A DNA stretch of 64,000 nucleotides. It comes from Catonia carolina. Its lineage: Eukaryota > Arthropoda > Insecta > Hemiptera > Achilidae. The notes under the pieces are model-generated. The model was not told the DNA's origin. It did not search any database and saw only the letters and a list, made by a program, of their open reading frames with translations. Below are positions 10,125 through 21,168 of this stretch, one piece after another (positions within the stretch are counted from its first letter, which is position 1; every line of letters starts with the position of its first letter). The position numbers and the translations under genes were made by a program. The DNA is taken from positions 21,983,506-22,047,505 of the forward strand of contig JAQMRL010000006.1 in assembly GCA_035578175.1 (NCBI GenBank), given 5' to 3'.

Positions 10125-12135
10125 TTTCTTTCGAATAGCTCATTTCAGAAGGCAGCTTAATCAACTTCCTAGCCCATGCCTCTTTCATTTTTCTAGAGTG
10201 GTGCTCTTTGTCCTCTTGAGTCCTCTTTCTCCCAGTTCCGCAAGTAGGTTTCTGCCTCTCCTGAAACTTTAATTTCTCTATTATTTCTCTAAATGTTGCA
10301 CTATCTTTTATGGTTTCTGAGTTTATTGCGTTGTTTACATGGTTTTTATATTTATTTAAACCATGTTACCTTGTTCTTGTGATTGTTTAGCAGGTTGAAA
10401 ATTTACTCTGTTAGACTTGTGTTTTCCATTCTGTATTTATCAAAACACTTTTTATAGACGCGTATATTTTTTAAGATTAAAACAACCACCGGGAGTTATT
10501 TTGGTGACTAGGAGTCCATCTTTTTGTCATGCCCCACCGATATGCGAGTAAACAGAATGCGCGGTACCAGCGTATCAGACGTATTTATTTTTACTTAATA
10601 ACTATTCACAAAAAAGAAATTTTAAAAATTTATCACTTAGAAACATATGTCAAAACATTTTTTATAGACCTCTATATTTTTAAAAGGAAAACAACCACCG
10701 GGAGTTATTTTGGCGATCGGGAGTCCATCTTGTGTTATGCCTCACCCATACGCGAAGAAAGCCGAGTGGGCGGTACCAGCGTACCAGACATATTTTTACT
10801 TACTTACTATTCCCAAATACGAAATTTAAAAAATGTATAACCTAAAAACATACATCAAAACACTTTTTATAGACCTGTTAATTTTTTAATATTATAACAA
10901 CTACCGGGATTTATTTTGGCGACCGAGAGTCCATCTTGTGTTATGCCACACCCATACGCGAAGAAAGCCAAGTGGGCGGTACCAGCGTACCAAACATATT
11001 TCTACTTACTAACTATTCCCAAATACAAAATTTTAAAAATTTATCACCTAGAAACATATATCAAAACACTTTTTATAGACCTTTATATTTTTAAGATTAA
11101 AGCAACCACCGGGAGTTATTTTGGCGGCCGGGAGTCCATCTTGTTGTCATGCGCCACCGATACGCGAATAAGCCGAATGGACGGTACCAACGCACCAGAC
11201 ATATTTTTACTTACTAATTATTCCCAAATACGGAATTTTAATCATTTATCACCCAGAAACATAAATGTGTCCGTAAATCTGTAACCTTCTCTTCCTGACT
11301 ACGTCTGTTATTTTTTCTATTTGAGAACAAAGGTCTTTGCTTATACTCTGATTCTGTGTTGAATTTAGGACCCAATAACTTTCTCACAATTCTTCTCTAC
11401 TTCTTCTATTTTTTTCCATGTCCTGTATTTTATGTTTCCGCTGCATGGAGAACTTCTGGTCTAATTACTCTCTGGTAGCGTCCTATTTTGTTATTCCAGG
11501 ATAGATAGAGATTTCTTATTGTAAATGTTTTTCGTAATACTGTAGACTATGCTTTTTCTAATTTATGTAATCTGTTTTTCAGTGCTATATTTTCTCTATT
11601 GTTTAGTGTTATCCACTCTCCTAAGTATTTAAAACTTTCGGTTTTGGCTATTGTGTTTTACTTTAAGACGTAATAGGGCATTCTTGATGTCTGTCATGTA
11701 CTGCGTTTTCTCAAAAGAAATCTGTAAACCAACTTTAGCTGCTTGTTTTTGGAGTTCTGTTATTTGTTTTTGTGCATGTTTTATCTCATCTTAATCATTA
11801 ATTCCATATCATCAGCAAAAGCTAAACAATTATTATGATTCTTTGGTCTTTTGTTCCGAGATTTAGACCTCTGGTGGTAATTGCCTTTCTCCGTTATAGG
11901 ACTATCTTCTCTAATGCACAACTGAACAATCACGGTGACAAGCCTTGTCTTATTCCTGTTTAGATTTCAAACTGTTTTTAGAGTTCCCCCAAGAATTTTA
12001 CTTTAGAAAGGGGGTTTTTTAATGTGGCTTTGATCAAATCGGTGGTTTTATTTTCCAGGTCCAATTTTTATAGAATGTTTGTTAGTGTGTTTCCGTCTAT
12101 GGAGTCATAAGCCTTCTTAAAGTCTTCTAATTCTT
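10125..12135 (-). pseudogene. LINE copy with RT domain, split by a tandem array
   Basis: A minus-strand non-LTR retrotransposon relic. From its 5' side: FKKAYDSIDG (~12095-12122), a TGIRQGLSP-like block (~11940), the catalytic AFADDM (11806-11823, intact), KVGLQISFEKT-like sequence (~11715), and a C-terminal KITDVVRK-type segment near 11270. It resumes at ~10440 with RMENTSLTE and NHKNKVTWF, and ends with TFREIIEKLKFQERQKPTCG and HHSRKMKEAWARK near 10150-10260. Many stops and shifts show it is dead. The endonuclease and 5' end are absent. Between ~10441 and ~11264 an unrelated tandem array separates codons that belong together in related LINEs. Confidence 0.82.
10441..11264. repeat. Four-unit ~206-bp tandem array
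   Basis: Units start at about 10441, 10651, 10856 and 11062, each with caaaacactttttatagac. Each contains ccaccgggagttattttgg, ggagtccatctt and ggtaccagcgtaccagac. The spacing is 205-210 bp. The open frames here come from the repeat and show no protein features. The array sits precisely inside a LINE frame. No clear duplication or inverted ends flank it. Confidence 0.88.
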
Positions 12136-12139
12136 TTTA

Positions 12140-13165
12140 ATCTATATTTTTATCTAGACCCTATATCTTAATTTTTACTTTATTTGTTTTTTTTAGATAC
12201 GGTGATAGGCTAATAGGCAGCCATTCTATTCAGCCATTCAATCTATTTTACTATCGTAGAACTAGCTCGTACAAAATGTAGCTTAAATATAAACAACACT
12301 GTAAAAGGAAACACTATTTTGTAACTAGACGTTTCAAACTAAAATTAAACACATATGAAAAATTAGATTACTTTTCTACGCTTAATTAAAAAAAATTAAA
12401 CATTTTTAACAGTTACGCACTCCTATTCACGCTAGACAAATATTAGTCATGTAGGCCTAGATAATTTAACGTTACAGGTACATGTTAGCTACCTCTACGT
12501 TTTTGATAATTAACCATTAACAAATAATTTATCAATAGTGTAATTAAATAGCTACATAATCTAATCAAGAGAATTTTAATACTGTGAAATTAAAGTAACG
12601 TTTATTTTTTCCTTTTCAACCAATCAGACACGTTGATCGAATAAAAAAGGTACCTGTACTATAATTTTCAAATTATATTTTATTACCTTTTATTAATAAA
12701 TTAAAAAGGTCATTTTGTTAATAAATTAAATCAAGTGTATTTAACGCTGTTTAATAACAGTCTTTCTTTTTTAAAAATGTCACAACTCATTATAGGCTAT
12801 ATTTATTATAATACAACATAAATAATATAACGAGCATGACCATTTTATCAGATTTAAGGAGTCATCCAAACCCGTTAAATCGTGTGTAAAGTTACTGTCT
12901 TTAACTTAACAGTTTATGTTTTTGTTAAGGATTGTTGAAAATATTAAAATTACTGCAAAAAAATTACGAATTCATGGTGGAACAGCAAAAATACAATCGT
13001 CACATATTATATTTTTATTTATTTATTAAATGCAAAATACATTTTGTTAACATAAATTTACTAATTCTCGTATAGAATGAGCTTGTACGCAGGATGTAAA
13101 TTCAATATGAGGATGAGCGTATGGTTAACCTGTTAATTAATGTGTAAAGTTACTGTGCCTAACCT
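12140..13165. other. AT-rich stretch with a short duplicated segment
   Basis: No gene was recognised. A ~45-bp stretch at ~12870-12914 (ending gttactgtctttaacttaac) recurs with divergence at ~13125-13170 just before the TAG microsatellite. Both contain gtgtaaagttactgt. Confidence 0.45.
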
Positions 13166-13168
13166 AAC

Positions 13169-13245
<77 letters not shown>

Positions 13246-13252
13246 GTAGTAG
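13169..13252. repeat. (TAG)n microsatellite
   Basis: About 84 bp of near-perfect trinucleotide repeat, with one slip near 13245. Confidence 0.97.
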
Positions 13253-13285
13253 CAAAACTTAATATTAGTTAAATGATTATTAAAA

Positions 13286-13465
13286 TTATGAAGGTAAGTA
13301 CAATATTTCAACACGTTTCAATCTATGAGTATCTTCGCTGTTCCCGGGGAGGTTGACTGGAAAAGGATTTTGATGCTCTTCTAACCTTTTTAAACATTTT
13401 ACGCTACGTTGTTTAATCTTCTTTTATGAAGGGCAGGTATAAATCTTTGTGCAATTTTCATTGAG
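13286..13465 (-). pseudogene. Jockey-like LINE C-terminus (3' part of a split copy)
   Basis: A minus-strand frame ends KIKQRSVKCLKRLEEH ... EDTHRLKRVEILYLPS followed by a stop at 13286-13288. This corresponds to the terminal ...RRLKR...DLP segment of Jockey-type reverse transcriptases and parallels the intact C-terminus at 42352-42792. Upstream on the minus strand it is interrupted by an R1-like insertion; the rest of the copy continues at 14063-14190. Confidence 0.8.
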
Positions 13466-14062
13466 TTTTTATTTTATCCGAGGTGGTGAGACACACTTAT
13501 GTTCACTACCCCTAAATGGGATAGTAGTGTTGGACTAAATTGAGACGTTCACGTCCAGTCACAAGGAGGCCGCAAACAAAAACCCACCAACTTGAACCAA
13601 CTGCAAAAATTTCTCCACCTCCCTCGGAACTGTTAGTATTATACTTCAATAGAAATGTAGGGTTAAAATTCACGTAGCACACTATAATTATTGGGGTTTG
13701 GAAAGGAATCGTAGCCTAATTCTCTTCTCGATATCACTGACCAATACTCACTCTCTCACTTACATTCATCTCTTTCATCACCAGCTCAAGAATTTTTTTT
13801 TTGCTTTATGTGATTAGGACAGGAATCATGTAGGGTGGGATAAGGCAATTTCGCTGGTCTCCAGAAGTCTCCTCCTATTCCGCAGTGTTTTAAAAATATC
13901 TCCATTCTATCTTGCCTAAAGTAGGAATATCGTTCAAAGATATGCGTAACGGACTTCTCCTCTTCACTGTCGCATAGTTGACATTTCGGCATTTCACCAA
14001 TTGTAAACCTAATCAAATATTCCCCAAAGCAATCATGTCCTGTTAACAACTGCGTTAATTTA
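13466..14062 (-). mobile_element. R1-like LINE 3' end, inserted in Jockey copy
   Basis: A minus-strand, 5'-truncated LINE. Coding near 13786-14060 reads LTQLLTGHDCFGEYLIRF followed by KCQLCDSEEEKSVTHIF, the Cys-Cys-His motif downstream of the RT domain in R1-related LINEs. A ~300-bp 3' untranslated region follows and ends in ctcggataaaataaaaa. The same 3' region appears at 20664-21032 and 57253-57620. Both flanks are Jockey-like coding sequence (TDEIT-like and NENCTK-like), so the insertion split a Jockey copy. The flanking duplication is eroded (shared core atgaaa). Confidence 0.82.
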
Positions 14063-14190
14063 AGGTTATTTCATCGGTTACATACAATAGAGTTTTAGAG
14101 TCAGTCTTAGAAAATTTGATTGAATACGCTGCAGTATTTCTACATTCAATGAACTAGCTGTACCCCAATACTGCCCTAATAAGAAAGAAG
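14063..14190 (-). pseudogene. Jockey-like LINE fragment (5' part of split copy)
   Basis: The minus strand reads GQYWGTASSLNVEILQRIQ followed by SNFLRLTLKLYCM, matching the QLWGTAS..NIEILQRFQS..LRTI block of Jockey RTs (compare 42352-42792). It ends where the R1-like insert begins. Confidence 0.8.
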
Positions 14191-14199
14191 GCAAAAAGC

Positions 14200-15240
14200 T
14201 AAGTGCAAAAAGCTGAAATGTGTGATAATAGCTTTAAAGTATTTTCGACAGCCGTTAAACAAATATTTGTAACATCATGATTTTGTGATATATGGTAAAA
14301 AGGGAAGTTTTTTAAATTGTTTAAGTTAAACATTAAAAAAAGTTATTTACAACCATTTAAAAAAATCATATACTGCTTTAATACTAAGCAGTAGCAATTA
14401 TATAAATAGTAAGGAAAAAAGCGGATACTGCTTTTTTGCTTTGTAAACATACCTGGTTGGTTGGACGGGGTTGATAGAAGAGAGAGGCTTGTCGACCAGA
14501 GGTTTCCTGATTTCGGATATCGGAGATCAAACTCAGTTCCATTGGAAATTCAGCTTGGAAAGTTGGTAAAGAAGGAGAAATTATTTGATGAGGTGACCAG
14601 GAGAACGAGGAGAAGAAGAAGAAGAAAGAGAATAGACATTTAGTTTGAGGTACATTCATTTCGTATACAATAAGGGGTTTTTAATTTTATGTTTCATTAT
14701 AGTCGCGGCAGATAAAGTTTGGTTATACTCATATATTTTAAAATAGGTTAGGGTAATCTAACGATAAGTTTGTTAGTAATTGATGCATTAAATGTTTTAG
14801 CTGAATGCAAAGAAACAGTTTTATTTATTAAATTTTCTCATGCTCTACGGCTAGATCTCTGCCCAATATTTTTTATTATTTTTTTAAAATCCATGTTCAA
14901 CAATTTTCCCACAGGTCAATATTTAAGGTGGTGCAACCATAAACTTTTAAAACTGATGAATTTTTATGACTAATCGGCAATGATATACAAAGCAGTAAAT
15001 TAATTTAGTACCAAATTCTACTAAGAAAATAAAGCAGTATCTGTAGCATACTGAAAAAGAAGGTAGTAACTAAAGTGCGGATATTACCTTTTCCCTTAGT
15101 ATCTGTATAGGCCTATATACTGCTCTTTTTTTTGTAAGCCTGGCAAAAACATGTAGATACTGCCTCTGAATACCTCGATATCTAAATAACCGTGGTAGAT
15201 ACGGCTTTTTTAGTTAGTTCACCGGATTCCTCATGGTCAA
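14200..15240. other. AT-rich stretch with a (GARGAA) tract
   Basis: A purine-rich tract, gaggagaagaagaagaagaa, lies near 14605-14632 at the end of a moderately GC-rich segment starting near 14455. Such tracts tail LINE copies elsewhere in this window, so 14455-14640 may be an unrecognised LINE 3' end. I could not match its frame. The rest shows nothing. Confidence 0.4.
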
Positions 15241-15256
15241 AAACATATGAATACAT

Positions 15257-15653
15257 TGTTGTTGTTTAGGTCAACAGCCAAAAGGCTGGTTTGAACCTCT
15301 AGAGATTTTACTAAGTAAAAACGAGGAGTAAGGTGGTTTACCATTGCCTTCCTCACTGAGTTGAAAGAGTATGCTTATCAGCATGCCAGGCCCTCCGACA
15401 AGCACTCACTTTCCACCCTGTAAATGACACCTTCACTTCATTCACCACAGGGTCTGGCTGCATAGTGAAATTCATTACTCTCAGAGGAGATAACTCTGAC
15501 TAGTGTCTTTTACACCTCTACCTCATCTGTTCTTAAATAGTTCAGTCATATAAGTGGCTGACTATGTGATAAGAAACAGAACTATTTTTTTTTAGCCCTG
15601 GACCAAACAGATAGAGTGCAATTAAAATAACACTCAACCTGCCCGTTTTGGGC
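15257..15653 (+). repeat. Element C copy 4
   Basis: A full-length plus-strand copy. It begins tgttgttgtttaggtcaaca and ends at the stem-loop TGCCC-gtttt-GGGCA. Duplicated flanks catatgaatacat lie at 15244-15256 and 15653-15665 (the first c may belong to the element). The 3' hairpin touches the duplication with no poly-A between. Confidence 0.9.
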
Positions 15654-15669
15654 ATATGAATACATATAA

Positions 15670-17050
15670 AACTCAAAATCGAGAAATTTTCAGTAATTGC
15701 CTTTTTTCTTAGCAGGGCAGAATACCTGTAGCTCTAACGCACAAGAAAAAAACAATAGGCCTACAAATGTTTTAACGTCAAACAACGCCTGTTTTTTTCT
15801 ATGCCTCCGGCTAGGAATAGGGTATCATCAGCATAATATAATGTTATTTTATCAATACGCAATTGGAAATAATTACATAATTAAATTAATGAACGTAATT
15901 CTGATTATTTCGCGTACGTTGCAATATTTTCTGTTCCTAACGGTTTCAATAGTTTTTGATTTAACATAAAATAAAAATCATAACTTTATTTTATACTCAT
16001 AGGTTTAGAACAATCAGTTGAATTTATTAATGTAATTTAATAATCCACCTGGAAGTAACACGAAGAATATCCATTGTTATTATAAATTTATGTCAAAAAT
16101 TTCAACTGAATTATAAAAATAATTATTTAAATTGGTTAAAAAATTTTACCGTAACATTATTTAAGAAAAGTACTATTTACAAAACTAGTAATAAAAAATA
16201 TTCTCCAAACAATAGACTAAAATAAAATTTCTCAATAAAACTACATTTTGTTGGCATTAATTCTAATACTATATAATTTTGTCACTAGACAAATATGACA
16301 ATAAAACCCTACAATCAAACCCGGTTACATTATTTTAATATAAAATAAGTAACTTACATTAAGGGAGAAAGTTTTTTTTAAAGAGTCTTTCAACACATAT
16401 TTTGTAATAACATAATTCAATAAAAACCTTCCACCAAATTAAGTGCATTATGAAAAAAATGTCATATCATATGTCACGGCAAAGAAAGTTGACATTTCAA
16501 AATAAATAAAAATAAAGACATTAGATATTCTTAATTATATAATTTAACTGTACATTGGTTTACTTAGAAATAAAATTATATTATTAAAAAATTAATCAAT
16601 TATTAAACTTCCAACAAAATACCTTGATGTTTCAATCAAAAATAATTATGTCAAAGTATATAAAATACATCAGTTTAACATCACTCAATTGATAATTCTG
16701 GTAATTTTGGAAAAAAATATTTATATTCTGTTGTGTTAGTCAATTTTATAATACACCTTAGTGAAACACAATTCAATTTTGGAATATGTCTACAGAGAAT
16801 ATTTTGTAGGAACTTTCTTGTTAACCTTTTAAGATATTATTTAATTGTTGGTATTCTCAAATATTCCCAGAGGATAAAACTACAAGTATTTATAAATTGA
16901 TTCATTACCAAGAAGTTCGAGTGTTCTTTTTCTCCTCACATTAATTTCTCACCTTTTTAGCCAGTATCAATAACTGTATTAATTGATTAATTGGGCCACT
17001 ATTTAAATTTATAATATTAAAAGGGTTGAGTGCAATTCTGTCATTTATTT
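15670..17050. other. AT-rich stretch, nothing recognised
   Basis: About 1.4 kb of strongly AT-rich sequence with no gene or repeat recognised. The short frame at 15697-15969 has no family features. Confidence 0.5.
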
Positions 17051-17172
17051 TATACATTGACTCGTTCGCCAATACGCATCATGTTCATTTGGAACGTCCG
17101 CTCAACATTATACTGCTTTACCAGCATTCAAACCGCATGTAAAGAAGGTACAACAGAAGGAATGGCTCCTTG

Positions 17173-17785
17173 TGTCACCATCGCCCCCTTCGATTAGGGA
17201 CTGTGCTCACAGCTATCAAAGCTTCCGACTTAGAGACAGAGGGAAGCCGCCAATAGTTCCAACAGGGACGGTAGGCCTGTGTCGGCACTGCAGAGGGCTT
17301 GTAACCACCTCCAACGCTGCGAACTGAAGACTATATAAGGAGCACTCCACTAAGCCCGAAGTCATTCGATTTAGATTAACTCAACAGCTTCGACCAGACG
17401 TCCACCATCAGTACACGGCTATCAGACTCCGACAAAGACTCATCGACGACCCCGCAAGAGACAAGATAATGCTTCCTCTTGCCGACCATTGACTGTAAAC
17501 CGTCGACCGGGACCATCATCGCCCGCTGCCACGAGCGATGGCCACAGCGGTCCCTCGACCCAGCCTTGCGCTCACCGGATCCCGACGAAGCAGCCATCGA
17601 CGCCCAACTACGACGGAAGAAGATAACGTCACCGCTGGGTGACGACAAGCTGTATCGCCCAGCTCTTCGACCGCCACGACGACTACGACCGATTCTTCCC
17701 GCTCAGACGAATACCGCTTAAATAGTTCTTTCTAGGGCCTCAAATATTTATGGTTTCACCACGCTGCATAATTTCGCCGGTGACA
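17173..17785 (+). mobile_element. Solo LTR (LTR retrotransposon)
   Basis: A 613-bp GC-rich block begins TGTCACC and ends GGTGACA, the TG...CA inverted ends of an LTR. It is flanked by a 4-bp duplication, cttg, at 17169-17172 and 17786-17789. It contains tatataagg at 17332-17340 and an arthropod initiator match TCATTC at 17362-17367, about 30 bp downstream, which fits a plus-strand Pol II promoter. No gag/pol or second LTR is present nearby, so it looks like the product of LTR-LTR recombination. A 4-bp duplication suits Gypsy-type elements (inference). The overlapping frames on both strands are not supported as genes. Confidence 0.78.
17332..17367 (+). promoter_or_regulatory. TATA box and initiator in solo LTR
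   Basis: tatataagg is followed by cgaagtcattcga. The initiator consensus TCAKTY is met exactly, with the presumed start A at 17364, 32 bp after the first T of the TATA box. Confidence 0.6.
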
Positions 17786-17789
17786 CTTG

Positions 17790-18110
17790 AAAGAAGACAG
17801 CATTCAGCACAGTGGGTATTCCTATCCCTATATTCCTGTCTTTTCCCTTTTGCCCCCCCACTTATCACGAGTAATCACGCTGCGCAAGGATATAAGAGAT
17901 AACATTTTTACTTATTTCTTCATACCGCATTTTCGGGTAGGCCGACTGAATGAAATTTCACAAGACGCTAAATTTAGCAGGCTACGCATTTTGTCCACTG
18001 GACTCAGGAGGGTCCCGTGGGATCTTTCCTCAATTGGTTTTTTTGTGTCCACTCGGGAACAACGGCACTAATACGATACTATTGGGCTAGCCTAGGCTTT
18101 TAAACGCAAC
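17790..18110. other. Less AT-rich block of unknown origin
   Basis: A block of raised GC content directly 3' of the solo LTR. An open frame (17787-18071, plus) has no recognisable domain. It may be older repeat sequence into which the LTR inserted. Confidence 0.35.
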
Positions 18111-18404
18111 TATTCATTTATTTCATTTGAATACTGATTGCAACAGGACCTAAGTTCAATTTACTGCGAACAATGTACACAATAAGCAGTATACTACGAT
18201 ATACAATATTGTTAAACCTGTATTATTAATAAAATATAATGTTTCTCGTTTTTACGAAATAAAAATACTCATTATAAAATGCAAATTTAATATAAAAATA
18301 ATGAACATTTTTCAGTCAACTAAATCTAACTTAATACTAAAAAATAAAAATTATCTTGTTGGCATAAGTTTTTGGTAAATTTAATAAGCTATACATTTTT
18401 ATTA

Positions 18405-19095
18405 TTTATTTAATCCCTAACGTCTATACTATGGAGTGTTATTTTAATTGCACTTTATCTGTGTGGTCCAGGGCTAAAAAAAATAGTTCTGTTTCTTATC
18501 ACATAGTCAGCCACTTATATGACTGGACTATTTAAGAACAGAAGAGGTAGAGGTGTAAAAGACACTAGTTAGAGTTATCTCCTCTGAGAGTAATGAATTT
18601 CACTATGCAGCCAGACCCTGTGGTGAATGAAGTGAAGGTGTCATTTGCAGGGTGGAAAGTGAGTGCTTTTCGGAGGGCCTGGCATGCTGATAAGCATACT
18701 CTTTCAACTCAGTGAGGAAGGCAATGGTAAACCACCTTACTTCTCGTTTTTTTACTTAGTAAAACCTCTAGAGGTTCAAACCAGCCTTTCGGCTGTTGAC
18801 CTAAACAACAACAACGTCTATACGTTGCAATCTGTTCACTTTAGAACAATAACGAACCCAATGAGAATAAGGATGATATGTATGAAGTGTAAATGATGTG
18901 TAATGTTGTTCAGGCTCAGGTCAACCATTCGTGAGAGAGTATGGTTAATTGAATCCGTCCATCAAAGTACACCAGTGACCACTGTACAGCACTCAATTCC
19001 TTATAAAAGGAACCTTCATCTACGAAAATCAGCTGTTAAACAGCTCATTCACGGTGACGACTTTACCACTAGACCAACACGGAGAGTTATATTTT
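18405..19095 (-). repeat. SINE B copy 1, split by element C
   Basis: A minus-strand tRNA-derived repeat. Its head lies near 19015-19090: read on the minus strand, ctagtggtaaagtcgtcacc then cagctgtttaacagctgatt. The body runs leftward through cagattgcaacgt. It continues past the element C insertion to ttaatccctaacgtctatac at 18410-18429; the uninterrupted arrangement is seen at 50765-50800. Confidence 0.75.
18430..18812 (-). repeat. Element C copy 5, inserted in SINE B
   Basis: A minus-strand copy bounded by an 11-bp duplication, aacgtctatac, at 18419-18429 and 18813-18823. Unlike other copies it lacks the final 3' hairpin and stops after the aacactc segment, so 3' ends can vary. The 5' hairpins (cagcctttcggctg and ttttacttagtaaaac) are intact. 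Confidence 0.88.
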
Positions 19096-19109
19096 TGTAA
19101 TAATAAATT

Positions 19110-20455
19110 TAAAATAGTCTAATTTGTAAAATCCCTTCGGAATCCACTGTTTGGTAGTGTTCTCGTACAAGCCATAATCCCAAAATTATTGCTTATTTCC
19201 TTAATCTCATTCATTAGTTAGTATTGTGCAGTTGTGGATAAAATAAAATACCAATGATTACTTTTATTCATTTCGGTAGAAATTTAAATCCCATTTATTC
19301 AAGTAATATTTAAATTTATTATTTGTTCAATGAATAAAACCACTGCTGCACCCGATGGCATGCTTACCTTTCACTAGCTATAAGCGACAGAAATAATTTT
19401 ATATTAGTTATCAAGAAATTTTATTATTTTATTTATTTATATTTTGAAATTTTATTTATCATAATATATCAAAAGGAAGTGAAGATATCTCTACATATTC
19501 ACACACTAACTTATTCTTTTATGAATTAAGTGAAAGTTTATAGAAATTACATTAAAGTATAAAGTATCATCCGTAAGTTAAAACATGATTGAATACACCG
19601 CTGAAGTAAATTTCTTATTAAATATACGATTAATAAAAGAAAGACTTCTTGACAGTTAGTTTAAAATAACGATGTAATCAAGTAATTTATTGGTATGAGA
19701 ATTCGCGTGCGAGATTTATATTGTAAATTTTATGTTTGTGTATGTATTATGTATTTATTCCCAAGCCGGTAAAAATGTGTTAGTTTAATTTGCCTATTTA
19801 TCACAACTTATTGAATATTAGGCTAAAAAACACTGATGTGGGGTAACTCTTACAAAATCCCAAAGTTTATCACAAAATTACTACTTATTATAAAATATAC
19901 GAGTATTACCAATTAACTGAATCAGAAAATTCATTCTTTTATTTCAATGTACTCTAATTATTCATAATATATCTCATTTTTTCGATTTGTAACATTACAA
20001 TGTTGTCAAATTCAGTCATCAGCCATTAACTCATAACTCATTTTTGAGTTATTTCTTCATGGAAAAATCCAGTATATCATGTATTTTTTGACTAAGAGGA
20101 CCGGAAAAGTTATTTTTCGAGTGAAAATTCGATTTCAAAATTTACATGAAAACCTAATAGGCTACCTATGTTTCATATAGGGCTGGAGAAAGTAAAAATA
20201 CATCACGGTAGCAGTTTTCAAACGAAAAGATTATTTGATGACTATAGAAATATCCCCGATAATAATGCTTTAGTTTTTTCTTTTTTTACTTTTAAGGCAT
20301 CATTGGACCACTTTAGTTTATAGCCTGGTAAGCTCATTTTCTGCTTTTAATCTTCTTGCTTGCACTTTTGCGATTCCTTCGCTTCTCTCTTGTTCCACTG
20401 ATATTTCTTCCGAGCCTTTCTACTTCGAAAAACACTGCTTTCGTTATTGTATTAC
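19110..20455. other. AT-rich stretch, nothing recognised
   Basis: About 1.35 kb of AT-rich sequence without a recognised gene or repeat. A less AT-rich patch near 20330-20430 has no match I can name. Confidence 0.5.
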
Positions 20456-20464
20456 ATATTATAA

Positions 20465-21168
20465 CTGTTGTTTAGGTCAACAACCGAAAGACTGGATTAA
20501 ACCTCTAGAGGTTTTACTAAGTAAAACGAGGAGTGAGGTAGTTTACCAATGCCTTCCTTACTGAGTAAAAAAGTATGCTTATCAGCATGCCAAACCCTCT
20601 GAAAAACATCTACTTTCCACCCTGCAAATGGCATCTCCAGTTGATTCATCACAGTGTCTAGTTTTTTTGTTATCCGAGGCGGCGAGAAAAACTCATGTTC
20701 ACTTCCTCACGATGAAAGAAATAGTGTTGGACTCAATTGAGGCGTCCTCGTCCAGCCCCAAGGAGGCCACAACCGCCTTACCAACCAAATACTCGCCGCC
20801 TGGCCACTTGATCTGACATCAGCAAACAACCCTCCACCTCCCTCGGAACTGTTTACATAATACTACAAGGGAAATATCGAGTTAAAAAAAAATAACTTAC
20901 TGTCAGCGGGGCGTGGAAGGGAACCGTAGCCCAATTTCCCTCTCGCTGTCACTGACCAACACTCACTCTCTCACTTTCATTCATCTCTTTCATCACCAGC
21001 TCAGGAAATTAGTGTGCCTACCTTATCTACTTACAGTGTCTAGTTGTATAATGAAATTCATGACCCTCAAAGGAGACAGCCTTGACCAGTGTTTCTGACA
21101 CTTCTACCTCTTCTGTTCTTAGATGCTTCAGTCATATAATTGGCTGACCATGTGATAAGAAACATAAC
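20465..21168 (+). repeat. Element C copy 6, split by R1-like LINE
   Basis: A plus-strand copy. It begins tgttgtttaggtcaacaacc and continues to cacagtgtctag near 20662, then resumes at 21046 with gtataatgaaattcatgacc. It is 3'-truncated near 21168 (ends aagaaacataact). The split is caused by the LINE at 20664-21032. Confidence 0.85.
20664..21032 (-). mobile_element. R1-like LINE 3' end with 13-bp target-site duplication
   Basis: A minus-strand insert of 369 bp consisting only of the 3' untranslated region shared with 13466-13790 and 57253-57620, ending on its own strand in ctcggataacaaaaa. A perfect 13-bp duplication, acagtgtctagtt, lies at 20651-20663 and 21033-21045 and belongs to the interrupted element C. 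The structure is that of a severely 5'-truncated target-primed insertion. The open frames here are not genes. Confidence 0.93.

Noticed and set aside
10441..11264. CRISPR-like array
   Set aside because: Units are ~206-bp head-to-tail tandem repeats without alternating spacers, in a eukaryotic LINE context.
14384..14659. Opposed open frames rich in Arg or Phe/Ser
   Set aside because: They result from a GAGGAGAAGAAG tract; no domain is evident. A LINE tail is more likely.
17060..17130. LINE endonuclease start, from a WNVRS-like reading (ttcatttggaacgtccgctc)
   Set aside because: The similarity is only five residues and the following frame does not continue with endonuclease motifs.
17376..17721. 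Overlapping open frames on both strands in a GC-rich block
   Set aside because: They lie wholly within a solo LTR defined by TG...CA ends and a duplication, and show no protein family features.
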